A stretch of 64,000 nucleotides of DNA from Bartonella alsatica (GTDB lineage Bacteria > Pseudomonadota > Alphaproteobacteria > Rhizobiales > Rhizobiaceae): contig NZ_CP058235.1 of the NCBI RefSeq assembly GCF_013388295.1, forward strand, positions 1,094,001 through 1,158,000, in the 5' to 3' direction. Shown here piece by piece: positions 19,105-29,086 of the stretch (positions are counted from its first letter, which is position 1; every line of letters starts with the position of its first letter). The position numbers and the translations under genes are program-made. The notes under the pieces are model-generated. The model worked only from the letters and a program-made list of their open reading frames with translations. It searched no databases and was not told the origin of the DNA.

Positions 19105-21609
19105 TCATCTTATATTATTACTGAGAGCACGTACAGCTTGCGCAGTTTCACACTGTAATGCTTTTTTTGCTAAAATTTTCATATCTTCAAAACTATGTGT
19201 CTGTAAACACGCTTTTACGGAGGAAATATCACAGAATATCATAGAAAGTTCATTAATCCCCAATCCAGTCAAAATCATCGCTGCAAAAGGATCTCCAGCC
19301 ATACCGCCACAGACACTAACCCAACACCCATGTTTTGCTGCTCCCTGAATAGTTTGATGAATCATGCGTAAAACTGCTGGATCAAGACTATCAGCTTCAG
19401 ATACGAGGTAAGGATTTTGTCTATCAATAGCCATTGTATACTGTGTTAAATCATTGGTTCCAATCGAAAAAAAATCAACATAAGCGCTCAAAATATCTGC
19501 CATAATAGCTGCTGCTGGAACTTCAATCATAATACCAAGTTTTAATTTTGGTGCATCAATATCGTTGCGAATTTCTTCTGTGATCTTTTTTATAGCAAAA
19601 ACCTCTGAAACAGACATGATCATTGGAAACAAAATCCATAGATCTCCACCCTCTTTTGCAGCTCGATACAGAGCACGTAATTGTGGAACCAAAAGATCAC
19701 GTCGACGTAATAAAAGCTGCGTTCCACGAACACCTAAAAAGGGATTATCTTCTTTAGATAAATGTAAATGTGTAATCTGTTTATCTCCACCAATATCGAG
19801 TGCCCGAATAATTAATGGCTTATCCCCTACTGCTGCGATCATTGCGCGGTAGACATCAAATTGTGCTTGTTCATCGGGAATATGCGAACTATCTAAAAAC
19901 AAAAATTCTGTACGCATAAGTCCAATACCTTCAGCCCCAAAATTTAGTGCCATAGAGACCTGATTTGTGTAGTTAACATTAGCCATAATACGAATCTTGT
20001 GACCATCTACCGTTTGCACTGGTAATTTACACACATGTGTTTCATTATTACGTTTTTGCGCAATAATACTCATATGCCTTTGGACATTTTCAACATCTTC
20101 AGGAGTAGGATCAAGATAAATGAACCCATTATCGCCATCAATAATAGCCTGAACATCACACTTAACTGCTAAAACATCTACACCTGTAGCAACGACCATT
20201 GGAATACCAAGAGTACGCGCCAAAATGGCCGTATGAGATAGTGGACCTCCCCATGCTGTTACTAACCCTTGTATTTTTGTACAATCAAGCTGCGCTATAT
20301 CAGAAGGAGAGAGATCATCTGTAACAAGAATAACACCACGCGGAATATCATTGAAAAAGAATGATCTATATGATGGATTGATTTCACCTAAAACACGACG
20401 ACCAACATCAATTAAATTAACAGCACGCCCGGCTAATAAAGGATTATCTACCCTAGAAAACACATCTGCAAATTGCCGAACCGCTCTATCCCAGGACCAT
20501 GCCACTCCATGACCTTCTTCCATAAAACGACAAGCTTGAGCTATCAGATTTTCATCTTCAAGTAAAACCATTTGCGCTGAAAAAATCGCTGCAGAATCTG
20601 CTCCCATACGCGCTGTGATATCAGCAATAACGGATGCCATTTTATGTTTTGTTTTCGTAAGAGCATTTTCAAGACATACTGCACCAGCTGCAAAACCTAT
20701 TGGCTGGTCCATTATAGAAATATCATTTTTCCTTAAAACAAAAATCTTACCCAACGCTAGCCCTGAACTTGCTCCAACACCAGAGATGCTTTTTTGTTTG
20801 GAACGTGGATACCAGCCATGAAAAGCCTTTGTTTGAGATTCCACTCCTCTCACCATACATTTTTCGCTTGTGCTCACTTTCTTCACGACAGAAATTGCAT
20901 CCTTAAGAAGTTGCGCACCTTCTGCAGCATCTGTCGAAAAAACTAAAACATCACCGTTTTTTGCTCCTAATTGCAATAAACCAACCAAATTTTTCATTTC
21001 AACGGCATACTGACCATGGCGAACTCTGATAGAGCTTTGAGCTTTTTTTGCAAAGTCAACCCAAAGTGAAGCTGGTCGCGCATGAAGACCACTTGGATAA
21101 TCTAAAGTCCATTCCTGGCACACTGAAAGATCACCTATTAAAGTCTTTCCTGTTTTCATGTCCTGATCAAAAAGAGTCTTAATAATTTGTTGTTTGTCGG
21201 CAGTTGTCAAAAGTGCTTTAAGCCGTTTTTTATCAAATAAAAGAGGCGTTAATTGTTTGCAAATTTCTCTATAGCGATCTGGACAAGCTGCTATAGCAAT
21301 AACCAAACGCGCTTTATTTCCATCCCACCACTCAACACCAGCAGGAATTTGTATAACAGAAACAGCATCTCTGATAATCAAATCACGATTTTCAAGCATT
21401 CCATGGGGAACCGCTATACCATTTCCAAGCCAAGTATTCGTTATTGTTTCTCGCTTGAGCATGCTTGCTAGATAACATTTATTAACTGCGCCAATTTGCA
21501 CAAGCAATTCAGCAGCTGCATGAATCACTTCATTTTTATGATCAAAAGTAGCTGCAAGTTGTACAGACCTTACAGATAAGATACCTACCGCATTAAAATC
21601 TGTATTCAT
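19105..21609 (-). CDS. Multiphosphoryl transfer protein: PTS EIIA-HPr-EI fusion
   Basis: 834-aa cytoplasmic phosphotransfer protein with three PTS modules in one chain. Residues 1-150 are a fructose/nitrogen-type EIIA with phospho-His69 (GNGIAVPHG). Residues about 165-250 are HPr with His176 (SGLHARPAS). From about 272 onward is enzyme I, starting at SISGVGASSGLALG, with phospho-His459 in GGPLSHTAI and a PEP-binding C-domain containing CGGMAGDP. This order matches FruB-type (FPr-like) proteins of alphaproteobacteria, not GAF-EI PtsP. The HPr regulatory Ser position appears to be Asn (MKNLVGLL), arguing against HprK control. No fruA or fruK is adjacent, so the recipient is unknown from this window. 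Confidence 0.9.
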   Translation of the reverse strand: MNTDFNAVGILSVRSVQLAATFDHKNEVIHAAAELLVQIGAVNKCYLASMLKRETITNTWLGNGIAVPHGMLENRDLIIRDAVSVIQIPAGVEWWDGNKARLVIAIAACPDRYREICKQLTPLLFDKKRLKALLTTADKQQIIKTLFDQDMKTGKTLIGDLSVCQEWTLDYPSGLHARPASLWVDFAKKAQSSIRVRHGQYAVEMKNLVGLLQLGAKNGDVLVFSTDAAEGAQLLKDAISVVKKVSTSEKCMVRGVESQTKAFHGWYPRSKQKSISGVGASSGLALGKIFVLRKNDISIMDQPIGFAAGAVCLENALTKTKHKMASVIADITARMGADSAAIFSAQMVLLEDENLIAQACRFMEEGHGVAWSWDRAVRQFADVFSRVDNPLLAGRAVNLIDVGRRVLGEINPSYRSFFFNDIPRGVILVTDDLSPSDIAQLDCTKIQGLVTAWGGPLSHTAILARTLGIPMVVATGVDVLAVKCDVQAIIDGDNGFIYLDPTPEDVENVQRHMSIIAQKRNNETHVCKLPVQTVDGHKIRIMANVNYTNQVSMALNFGAEGIGLMRTEFLFLDSSHIPDEQAQFDVYRAMIAAVGDKPLIIRALDIGGDKQITHLHLSKEDNPFLGVRGTQLLLRRRDLLVPQLRALYRAAKEGGDLWILFPMIMSVSEVFAIKKITEEIRNDIDAPKLKLGIMIEVPAAAIMADILSAYVDFFSIGTNDLTQYTMAIDRQNPYLVSEADSLDPAVLRMIHQTIQGAAKHGCWVSVCGGMAGDPFAAMILTGLGINELSMIFCDISSVKACLQTHSFEDMKILAKKALQCETAQAVRALSNNIR

Positions 21610-22425
21610 TACTGCTATTTGCTCCCTCTCATGATAAATTTAAACTACCTCACATTTAGATATGAGTATGTCTGATAAATTTCATTTCAAAGCGCATTTC
21701 CCAAAATACAAACTACAATAAATAACACTCTTATTTTCCTTTGTTATACGGAGTATAACTAAATAAGGCGTTTAGATATCCAAACATGACTTACCAAACA
21801 ATAGGGGAGCGACGATACCAAAACCTTCAAAACCATTACCAGAAAATCTAATTTTTACTCTTTACTTCACAAGGACAAATGCCTCAATCTTTAAATACCC
21901 AACTAACTGAAAAGTTATTTTTTAACGACGCTCTCATTATCTCAAGTTGCTCTACATAACTTGTCATTATTTCTTATATAAGAAAACGGCTATCCAATCA
22001 TTCACATCTTCAACTGACATTTTAACTGCCTCCAACTGAGCAACCCATCTTTGTCTTTCTTTGATTCATTACAAGAGAACAGATTTCTATACGTAGCCTA
22101 CCTTTTTAAAATTCCACATAGCCAAATATCTCGTGACATAAAATCCTTAAGATATAATCTTAACGAGATTGTGAGGCTCCTTTTTATCAAATGAATACAA
22201 CACCTCTAGATTGTTCTTTATCTTCATACAAGATCAAATAACTCTATCTAAAAAACAGCATGCCTGACAGATAAACCAACAAAGCTATGAAAATGCTTTT
22301 ACCTTAACATAAATCTTTTCTCTTAAAGACTGGTAGAGCTTATGTTCAACAACACCCAATATAAAGAGCATTAAAATCACTCTTAATGTTGCTGATTATA
22401 CATCTATCATTTCGATCACCTAAAA
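21610..22425. other. Non-coding stretch upstream of the PTS gene
   Basis: About 800 bp with no plausible gene in any frame. Short open fragments on the minus strand (for example 17 codons after a GGAGG near 22030) are too short to interpret. The promoter of the phosphotransferase gene must lie here. Confidence 0.4.
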
Positions 22426-22747
22426 CTAAGTCCCCTTAAATTTAACTTTCTTTACACTAGATTGATTATCTCCTGAACGCACATCACTTGTAAAACAGCT
22501 TTGATCAATAATTTTATTAACCTCTTTTACATGTTTCTTCTCTTCCAAACGGATAACCTCACCAAAACCGTCTTCTGAACACCATAAATACCCAATAAAT
22601 TGGTCCACTTCTTGCAAGTAATCGTGTAAATATTCTCATCGAAAGTTCTCTAAAAAATAAATTTTTTAATGCTTTTTCGCGTATAATAAAAAGAAAACTT
22701 TGCTTACTGCTATCATACACCAATTTATCGGTAAATTCCATCATCAC
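22426..22747 (-). pseudogene. Possible frameshifted small gene, unrecognised
   Basis: Two minus-strand frames overlap in a way that suggests one interrupted gene. The upstream part (22747 to about 22625) reads FTDKLVYDSSKQSFLFIIRE and onward; the downstream part (22617..22426) reads DQFIGYLWCSEDGFGEVIRL then a Lys/Glu-rich tail and a stop. Both have coding-like composition, and a single indel near 22620 would join them. No family is recognised. It sits downstream of rpmA on the same strand. Confidence 0.25.
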
Positions 22748-22862
22748 ATCAATGTTTTCAATACAAACTAAATATAGCCATCAACTTTTTAGTTATTTGA
22801 GGAAAATAATTGCCCAAATATTGTCTTTTTCAGTTTCCTATATTTTATTAAATATCAACACA

Positions 22863-22896
22863 AAAAAGGAAAGACAGCAATCTATCTCTCCTTTTT
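22863..22896 (-). terminator. Rho-independent terminator after rpmA
   Basis: AAAAAGGA-A-AGA pairs with TCT-C-TCCTTTTT: a 12-bp stem with one internal mismatch and a 10-nt loop, flanked by A and T runs. It lies 65 bp after the rpmA stop in the direction of transcription and could act on both strands. Confidence 0.6.
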
Positions 22897-22960
22897 AAGA
22901 TTCATAATTTTACAATTGAATTTCAATGAAATACTGATTTATGCAGAAAACATTACAAGC

Positions 22961-23230
22961 CTATTCGGCTGTTTTTACCATAGGAATAACCGAGACATAT
23001 GAACGGTTATTTGCTTTCCTTTGAAAAGAAACCACGCCATTTGACAATGCAAAAAGAGTATGGTCTTTTCCAATACCGACATTATCACCAGGATGCCAGC
23101 GCGTACCCCGCTGACGGACAATAATATTTCCAGCGATAACGGTTTCACTACCAAATTTTTTAACACCAAGACGTTTCGATTCTGAATCGCGACCATTACG
23201 CGAGGAACCACCAGCTTTTTTATGTGCCAT
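22961..23230 (-). CDS. rpmA: 50S ribosomal protein L27
   Basis: 89-aa basic protein with the L27 N-terminus [20 protein letters not shown], which reaches the peptidyl-transferase centre, and the family core [20 protein letters not shown]. It lies 12 bp after rplU on the same strand, the universal rplU-rpmA pairing. Length is typical. The obgE gene that normally follows is missing here and is found at 50.7 kb on the other strand. Confidence 0.98.
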   Translation of the reverse strand: MAHKKAGGSSRNGRDSESKRLGVKKFGSETVIAGNIIVRQRGTRWHPGDNVGIGKDHTLFALSNGVVSFQRKANNRSYVSVIPMVKTAE

Positions 23231-23242
23231 GGATATTCTCCT

Positions 23243-23722
23243 TTAATCTTTTTTACTTTTTGATGCTACAGCTGTTTTCTTCTGCAGCCTGGTCTTTGTT
23301 TCAGCTATTTTCTTAACAGAAGAAGTCGCTTTTGTTTCCTTTGCCGTCTCTTTGAATGCAGTAACTTCCTCTTTAATCGGTTTTGCAGCTACTTTTTTAG
23401 GCTTTGAACCACCCATTAAAACTTCTAAAATGCGAAGTGTTGTAAGTTCTTGACGATGACCACGCGTACGTTTCGAATTTTGACGACGACGCTTCTTAAA
23501 TGCTATAACTTTACGCCCACGTGTTTGCTCTACAATTTCAGCTGTAACTAAAGCATCGGCAACAACAGGTGCACCAATAACTGCATTACCCTCTTGCCCC
23601 ACCATTAGTACATCATTGAATTCAATAATGTCACCGGTATTACCAATAATTTTTTCAATTTTAACTACTTGGTTAGCAATAACACGATATTGCTTACCAC
23701 CGGTTTTAATGACTGCGAACAT
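23243..23722 (-). CDS. rplU: 50S ribosomal protein L21 with C-terminal extension
   Basis: 159 aa. Residues 1-103 are a complete L21 ([14 protein letters not shown] at the start, then [17 protein letters not shown] with rRNA-binding basic residues). The remaining roughly 55 residues form a Lys/Ala/Thr/Glu-rich, low-complexity tail ([16 protein letters not shown] and onward) not needed in the E. coli protein; longer tails are common in Rhizobiales. First gene of the rplU-rpmA operon. The tail's role is unknown. Confidence 0.97.
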   Translation of the reverse strand: MFAVIKTGGKQYRVIANQVVKIEKIIGNTGDIIEFNDVLMVGQEGNAVIGAPVVADALVTAEIVEQTRGRKVIAFKKRRRQNSKRTRGHRQELTTLRILEVLMGGSKPKKVAAKPIKEEVTAFKETAKETKATSSVKKIAETKTRLQKKTAVASKSKKD

Positions 23723-24013
23723 TTTTTATCCTTTCGTTCACTCCAGCTCTTATTTGATTTCTACCTTAGCCAATAAGGGAAAAATAGGCTGCTTTTTATC
23801 AGTCGTAATAAATTTAAAGAAGGAAAAAACACTCTTCTAAAAGCAAAAACACGCAGATTTCTCCGCGTTTGCATTTTACATATATGGCGGAATTTCTATC
23901 CTCTGTCAATAAAGTCTCACAAAAAAGCAAAAAAGGGTTGTACTAAATGCAATTGAAAGTTATTTACCCCGCATATACTTAAACAGTGTGTAATGGTACT
24001 GCGCTTTAATATA

Positions 24014-24103
24014 GGAGAGATGGCTGAGTGGTTGAAAGCACCGCACTCGAAATGCGGCATAGGGGAAACTCTATCGGGGGTTCAAATCCCTCTCTCTCCG
24101 CCA
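24014..24103 (+). tRNA. tRNA-Ser (anticodon CGA)
   Basis: Class II tRNA: acceptor GGAGAGA/TCTCTCC, anticodon stem CCGCA/TGCGG with loop CTCGAAA giving CGA, a long variable arm (ATAGGGGAAACTCTAT), T-arm GGGGGTTCAAATCCC, discriminator G and encoded CCA. 90 nt; reads UCG. Confidence 0.97.
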
Positions 24104-24330
24104 AATATTAGCTAGAGTGATCTTTAAAAAATATCTTTAGTTGTACGTAGTTTGATACCATGTTTTGTACCAATTTATTTTTTTCAAATCCCTTTAAAAG
24201 GTTATTTTAAAGTTTGTAATTTTTTGTGAGAACACTATTAGATTTTAATTTCTTAATTTCAAAGTGTCGGGTAACAATTTGGGGGGCAATAAAGAATGAT
24301 AGGAACTTATATTAAAGTAATTTACCAGAT

Positions 24331-25878
24331 TTATTCTGGAAGATAATCACTATCTGCCAGATCACTAAAGCGTGTAAAATCAGACTGAAACGCAAGATGG
24401 ACGGTTCCTGTTGGTCCATGGCGTTGTTTTGCAATAATAACGTCGGCTTTTCCAAAAGCTTTATCCATCGCATTTTACCATCTTTCATATTCAAGAGTAC
24501 CTATTTTGGGTTCTTCATTTTTGAGATAATATTCTTCACGGTACACAAAAAGAACAATGTCTGCATCTTGCTCAATCGAACCAGATTCTCGCAAATCTGA
24601 AAGTTGTGGACGTTTATCTGTCCGATTTTCGACTTGGCGCGAAAGTTGCGAAAGAGCGATAATGGGAATATTCAATTCTTTCGCTAATGCTTTTAATCCT
24701 GTGGTAATTTCTGTAATTTCTTGAACACGATTTTCAGATGAACGTTTTGAATGGCTTGTCATTAACTGGATGTAGTCAATAATCAAGACATGCAAACCAT
24801 GTTGCCGCTTGAGACGTCTTGCGCGGGCTGCCAATTGCGTGATTGATATACCGCCAGTTTGATCGATATAAAGCGGTGCTTTTTGTAAGCGATTCATAGC
24901 ACGAATGATTTTGGAAAATTGCTCTTCTGAGATATTCCCCCGTCGAATATCAGAAGAAGAGACCTCTGTTTGTTCAGAAATAATACGGGTTGCAAGTTGT
25001 TCTGATGACATTTCAAGGGAGAAGAAACCAACAATGCCTCCTTCATTTTCTTGTGTTTTAGCATTATAATTGCAAGCATTAGCAATTTTAAAGGCAATAT
25101 TGGTTGCAAGTGAAGTTTTCCCCATACCAGGGCGTCCAGCGAGGATAATTAAGTCAGATTTTTGTAATCCTCCCATTTTTTCATCAAGTGTTTTAATATG
25201 AGTAGCTATTCCTGATAAGCGTGATGAACGCTTTTTGGCAGCACTTGCCATGTCAACAGCTTTTTTGACAGCCTCATTAAAATTTTCAAAACCTCCACCA
25301 TATTTGCCTTTTTCAGCTAGTTCAAACAGATGTTGTTCAACCATTTCAATTTGTTTGGCTGGCGTAAACTCTAGTGGAGCCTCAAAGGCTGTATTGACAA
25401 CTTGAGTTCCAAGATTAATTAGGGAACGTCGGATAAAAAGATCATAAATGACCCGTCCATAATCCTCAGTATTAATGATTGTTATCGCTTCTTTAGCTAA
25501 ACGAACAACGTAAGTGTATACAGTGATATCACTAATTTTTTCGTCGGCTGGAATAAAGGGCTTAATGGTAACCGGATCTGCAACTTTTCCTTTTTCGATA
25601 AGGTGAGATAAAACATCGTAAATTTTTTGATGTAGTGGTTCAAAAAAATGTTCTGGTTTAAGAAAATCTGAGACGCGGTCGTGAGCATCATTGTTAATGA
25701 GAAGTGCACCGAGCAATGCTTGTTCAGCTTCAATATTGTGCGGTAGTTGTTGAAAAGAAGGGGAGATATCCCTTTGATTTTCATAGCGGTGGGAAACAGT
25801 TGCGGCTTTCCATGTTCCATTGATTTGTTCACTCCTCCTTGCAGCAGAAGAAGTTGATTGGCCATGATTACTGGACAC
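24331..25878 (-). pseudogene. dnaB: Replicative DNA helicase DnaB interrupted by an in-frame TAA
   Basis: DnaB is the hexameric helicase that unwinds DNA at the replication fork. The frame opens at GTG 25878; the N-domain starts at LPHNIEAEQALLGALLIN, and the RecA-like domain has Walker A GRPGMGKTSLATN and Walker B-region LIIDYIQLMTS. After EYERW the next codon is TAA (24477..24475) where CAA (Gln) is expected. The same frame then runs 47 more codons to a natural TAA at 24331 and encodes the conserved end, including [15 protein letters not shown]. Stopping at the first TAA gives 467 aa and loses the KQR arginine-finger segment. Sequencing error, suppression or a second dnaB could explain it. 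Confidence 0.85.
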
Positions 25879-26029
25879 CCCTCTAAGGACAAAGAACCAT
25901 TACCCACAGCATGGGCACAGCCTATCCGATTTCTGATGCAGCCGCAGCTTGTGCCTCTTCTTTGCGTGGATAGCAACTGCGCAGACGGCACACGGAACAG
26001 CTAAACCCTATTTAATGCTTAATTTGGCA

Positions 26030-26680
26030 TTACTGCCCTTGTGAGCGATCAAAATAAGTGGCTTCAATAGTATCGTATCGGGTGTGTGGGGGGCTCTAAC
26101 GTAAATTCCCAACTAGAAAATCATATTCTATGGATTGCTAATACTGATAAATATCTCCACTTAAAAACTTATTGTCCTTGATCAAAAAACGCGCCTGCAT
26201 TCGTTTAGCAAAGCGGGTTAAAAAATCAAACGGTCAATGATCCGTGCAAACCACATAGAACAAAGTTTGTTCAATGAACTGTTGACTAATCTTTGCTTGA
26301 TAGCCATGGCGCTTGGCTAGAGTTTTAATAATCTCACCAATGGTTTTGTCAGAAAAATGCTCACTGCTTTGTTCTTTGAATTCTTTATGCATCGAAACAC
26401 TTATGCCACAAAAACACAAAATCCTCCATCACTGCTCCCATAACTTACAACCGGCTCGATAACAAAACGCCCCAATAAAAGCACTGATATTGTTCTCATA
26501 GTCAAAGATCTGTTGGCTTTGTGGAGCTTCTAAATCATTGCCACTATCGTCAAACGCTGCTTCAAATGTATCAGCTTCATTGCTGGCACGATTAATGATG
26601 CTTGTATTTAAAAGATGCTGGTAAAAAACCTCATAGACAAATTTATCTCCTACCTTGACCTCAAAAAGAGTGTATGCGCA
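26030..26680 (-). pseudogene. Decayed phage tail protein gpD (late control protein D)
   Basis: Read on the minus strand, fragments in several frames line up with P2-like gpD: NEADTFEAAFDDSGNDLEAP near the N-terminus, TIGEIIKTLAKRHGYQAKIS in the middle (about 26300), then PFDFLTRFAKRMQARFLIKD and YDTIEATYFDRSQGQ at the end. At least three in-frame stops and one frame change break it. It follows gpX directly, the normal U-X-D order of P2-like tails. Confidence 0.7.
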
Positions 26681-26937
26681 TTAATTCCATAACTGCTTCA
26701 CCATACTTCGGGGATTGTGAAATGCGAATTCAGGCAGAATAACAGTTAAGCCCTGTGATAAAAGAGCACCATATTTTGCAGTTTCTCTGGATTGGCTTCC
26801 AATGTGGCTTCTAAATAGCCCCTTAGTGCTCCAACTTGGGAAAAGTCCTCTAATAGAGCTATGGCATGTTAAAAGTAGATTAAGTCTAAGCTCATATCCT
26901 CTAACTCTACAACAAGGTGCTTTTCTGGTATCTTCAT
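26681..26937 (-). pseudogene. Decayed phage tail protein gpX
   Basis: Starts MKIPEKHLVVELEDMSLDLI, has an in-frame TAA, continues as ALRGYLEATLEANPEKLQNM and after a frameshift ends GLTVILPEFA to KQLWN. The pattern LEANP...GLTVILPE is characteristic of the LysM-like tail protein X. It lies between the gpU and gpD remnants. Confidence 0.65.
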
Positions 26938-27060
26938 AAGGTTTGTCCCTCTTGATATTGATCCTACTGATATTGTCCTTGGGGTTTATCCCTATCAAAA
27001 AATGGCAAAGACTGATGAAATAACGGATACGCTGGGATTGACCAGAGCGGTTGATAGTGT

Positions 27061-27393
27061 CTAGTCTTTAGGGATACTGGTGATCACCACGGACCCATGG
27101 AGAATGGCACTATAGATCGTATCATTGATCCAACAAAGCATCTGAACAGGCTTAACTCTTCGAATAGTGTGAATGATGGCATCAATGGCTACACGATCAC
27201 CAAACTCTTCTGGAAACAACACGCCATGAATGGTTTTGGGGTCATTGCCATAGCCAGTAAATTGCAAACTGGAGGACCTACTAAAACGGCTCGATGGAAC
27301 CCATGAGATAAAAAACTCTTCCTTAAAGGATTGAAAATTCAACCAGTCTACATAAGGTTAATACGCTCCTAACATTAGCAAAGAATCTCTCAT
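27061..27393 (-). pseudogene. Decayed phage tail protein gpU
   Basis: From ATG 27393 the frame reads MRDSLLMLGAY, then TAA at 27360..27358, then continues open to 27061. The segment SSLQFTGYGNDPKTIHGVLFP matches the gpU core in P2-like phages. One nonsense codon separates a nearly complete gene from its start. Remnant of a contractile-tail module. Confidence 0.7.
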
Positions 27394-27406
27394 ACCCTTC
27401 CTTCCC

Positions 27407-27631
27407 TCATTCTGTTCCCTCATGCAGGGCATTAGCGTGTGCACGTTGAATAGTGTGGGCAACTGCACGACCGGTGGCAACAGGATCGTGTGTTCCATTG
27501 ATATGTATTGTGACATTTTGATTATATGTAATGGTGGAGCGGTCTTTCTCTCTTTGCTCTCTACCCAATGGATTTACATGATCAGCATCTGCAAATTGCA
27601 TAATGGGTTGGATAGCTGTTTTGCCGTTAAG
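27407..27631 (-). pseudogene. C-terminal remnant of a phage tail tape-measure protein
   Basis: Only the last roughly 75 codons remain open (AIQPIMQFADADHVNPLGRE ... VTIHINGTHDPVATGRAVAH), resembling tape-measure protein ends with NNNVTVHINGA-like segments. Stops lie just upstream, and the thousands of bases expected for the rest of the gene are absent. It sits immediately before gpU, as in P2-like phages. Confidence 0.6.
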
Positions 27632-28149
27632 CTAACTCTAGAAAATGGAAAAAATCGAATAAATCAACGCTATCAATCCATGCTTTGATGCAATCCGATA
27701 AGAATTTAAAAAATTGTAGAGGAATTTTTTAAGTTAGAACCAACATGAAAATGTTAGATAATAAACCCAAATATTTTTGATATATTTTTTATTTATCTCA
27801 AACCGGGAATGCTTTCTATCGCAGTAAAGATAAGAAAGCTTAATGCTCACGCCATAGTGCTTATTCTTATTGGTAGCTAATATATTAAGTTAACGAAGTT
27901 CATTAATACTGCTCATGTGGGTGAGAACACTTTTCTTTAGCACAAGTGACAAGTTTTTAGTATTTTTGCAAGGGTTATTTAAATGATACGGTAGTTAGAA
28001 AATCCGACAACCAAAGCGATTTTGGATTAGTCAGTAGAGCCGGCCGCTATGCTTAAGAAAAAAGGAAATGTTGACAATTGCTGATGAATATTAGTGGCTT
28101 ATTTTTATCGGAGTACTCTCAGAGTCGAAAATAAGAAGGGAAAATCGGC
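27632..28149. other. Non-coding stretch beyond the phage remnant
   Basis: About 500 bp without a gene or recognisable repeat; probably junction DNA between the phage remnant and the adhesin locus. Confidence 0.4.
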
Positions 28150-28329
28150 ATGATTAGAGCGATTGATAGATTTTTGCGGTTTGAATGATATATTGTGAAA
28201 TTGTTTTTATGTGTCATGATTGGATTATTGATCCTGACGGCTATATTGTCTATTCAGCTGGTTACTAATAAACAGAAACTAGTTGAAAAACGGTTCTGTT
28301 TAGTATTATGCAGAGAATTGAATAAATAA
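28150..28329 (+). pseudogene. Small single-helix membrane ORF with an in-frame TGA
   Basis: ATG 28150 follows a fair ribosome-binding site (AGAAGGG) and reads MIRAIDRFLRFE, then TGA at 28186..28188, then continues open to 28329 with a membrane helix (LFLCVMIGLLILTAILSIQL). The tail is basic. GTG 28195 could start a separate 44-aa peptide. The N-terminal pattern is vaguely like DctQ-type TRAP subunits, but this is too weak to name. Confidence 0.25.
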
Positions 28330-28913
28330 ATTAGTGCTTGTGATATAAGCGAGAATACTTATTTTAAAATATACAGCAAGTTTTTAAATATGCAGCAAGC
28401 AGTTTAATTCACAAAAACTACGGACACTTCTAATATTCTAAAATTATGTAAATTGCTTGCGTGAAAAATTTATTTTCACTCTGAGCTCATGTTATTGTTT
28501 TTTCAACGATAGTAATACCTTTGTATGTATTTTTAAATTTTGAAAACAATATAGCGAATTGTATTTAGTAGAGCAGTTAGATTTAGCGATATAAAATTCT
28601 AGCTAGTGTCCATAAATTTCACGGAAGTATACTATAAGATATCGTTTAGTTTAAATATATCTTAATATTCAAAGGGATTTAGTTTCGCAAATCAGTAAAA
28701 ATATTTAACTGTTTTACTCTTGCCATTCTGTTTGTGTGCTTTATTTGAAAGATAAATTAGTCTTTAATGAGAGATCGTTTTGTAAAAGAAACAGATTACA
28801 CTATTTCTTAATGGAGGTTGTGAAGTAGATTGCGTATTTATTTTTTTGTTGCGGGCCTTTTTTTATAAGGTAGAGGGGGCTTTTCTGCCATCCGAAATTC
28901 TTTCGAAGTTTTA
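28330..28913. other. AT-rich upstream region of the first adhesin gene
   Basis: About 580 bp with no gene. It probably contains promoter elements of the adhesin gene at 29087, but no convincing -35/-10 pair can be chosen in such AT-rich DNA. Confidence 0.4.
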
Positions 28914-28923
28914 GGGGGGGGGG
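28914..28923 (+). repeat. Homopolymeric G10 tract upstream of an adhesin gene
   Basis: Ten consecutive G residues in otherwise AT-rich DNA, 163 bp before the start codon of the 1461-aa adhesin. Runs of this length are prone to slipped-strand mispairing and in other bacteria alter promoter spacing. A second, shorter run (G6, 29077..29082) forms the ribosome-binding region of the same gene. Confidence 0.8.
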
Positions 28924-28947
28924 AGCTCTACGATAGCTCGTAGTGCT
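28924..28947. promoter_or_regulatory. Hairpin next to the G10 tract
   Basis: AGC-T-CTACGA-TAGC-TCGTAG-T-GCT is an inverted repeat with 6+3 bp arms interrupted by one T-T mismatch and a 4-nt loop. It starts at the base after the G-run. It could be an operator or an mRNA leader structure, depending on where transcription begins. Confidence 0.4.
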
Positions 28948-29086
28948 GAAGCCGTTTTCTTATCTTTTTTGCATTTTTCTAGTGCGCAAAGCTGCTTTTG
29001 CGTGGGGGTTCTTGTTGTCTGTTGTGATGATGTTGAACTTCGTTTTTGTATTTTTTATTATTTGTTCTCTTAATTAGGGGGGTATT

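Noticed and set aside
24104..24330. Phage integration site at tRNA-Ser, considered because phage remnants lie nearby
   Set aside because: No integrase remnant and no repeated tRNA 3' end were found between the tRNA and the phage tail genes.
25879..26029. Possible end of rplI (L9) upstream of dnaB, suggested by a minus-strand frame reading RKEEAQAAAASEIG
   Set aside because: Only about 20 residues, not enough to separate from chance; no L9 core sequence nearby.
28186..28188. Idea that TGA could be read as an amino acid, given several in-frame TGA codons in small ORFs
   Set aside because: Many intact genes in the window end with TGA (for example cyoB, gpsA and all three adhesin loci), so the standard code applies and these are broken genes.
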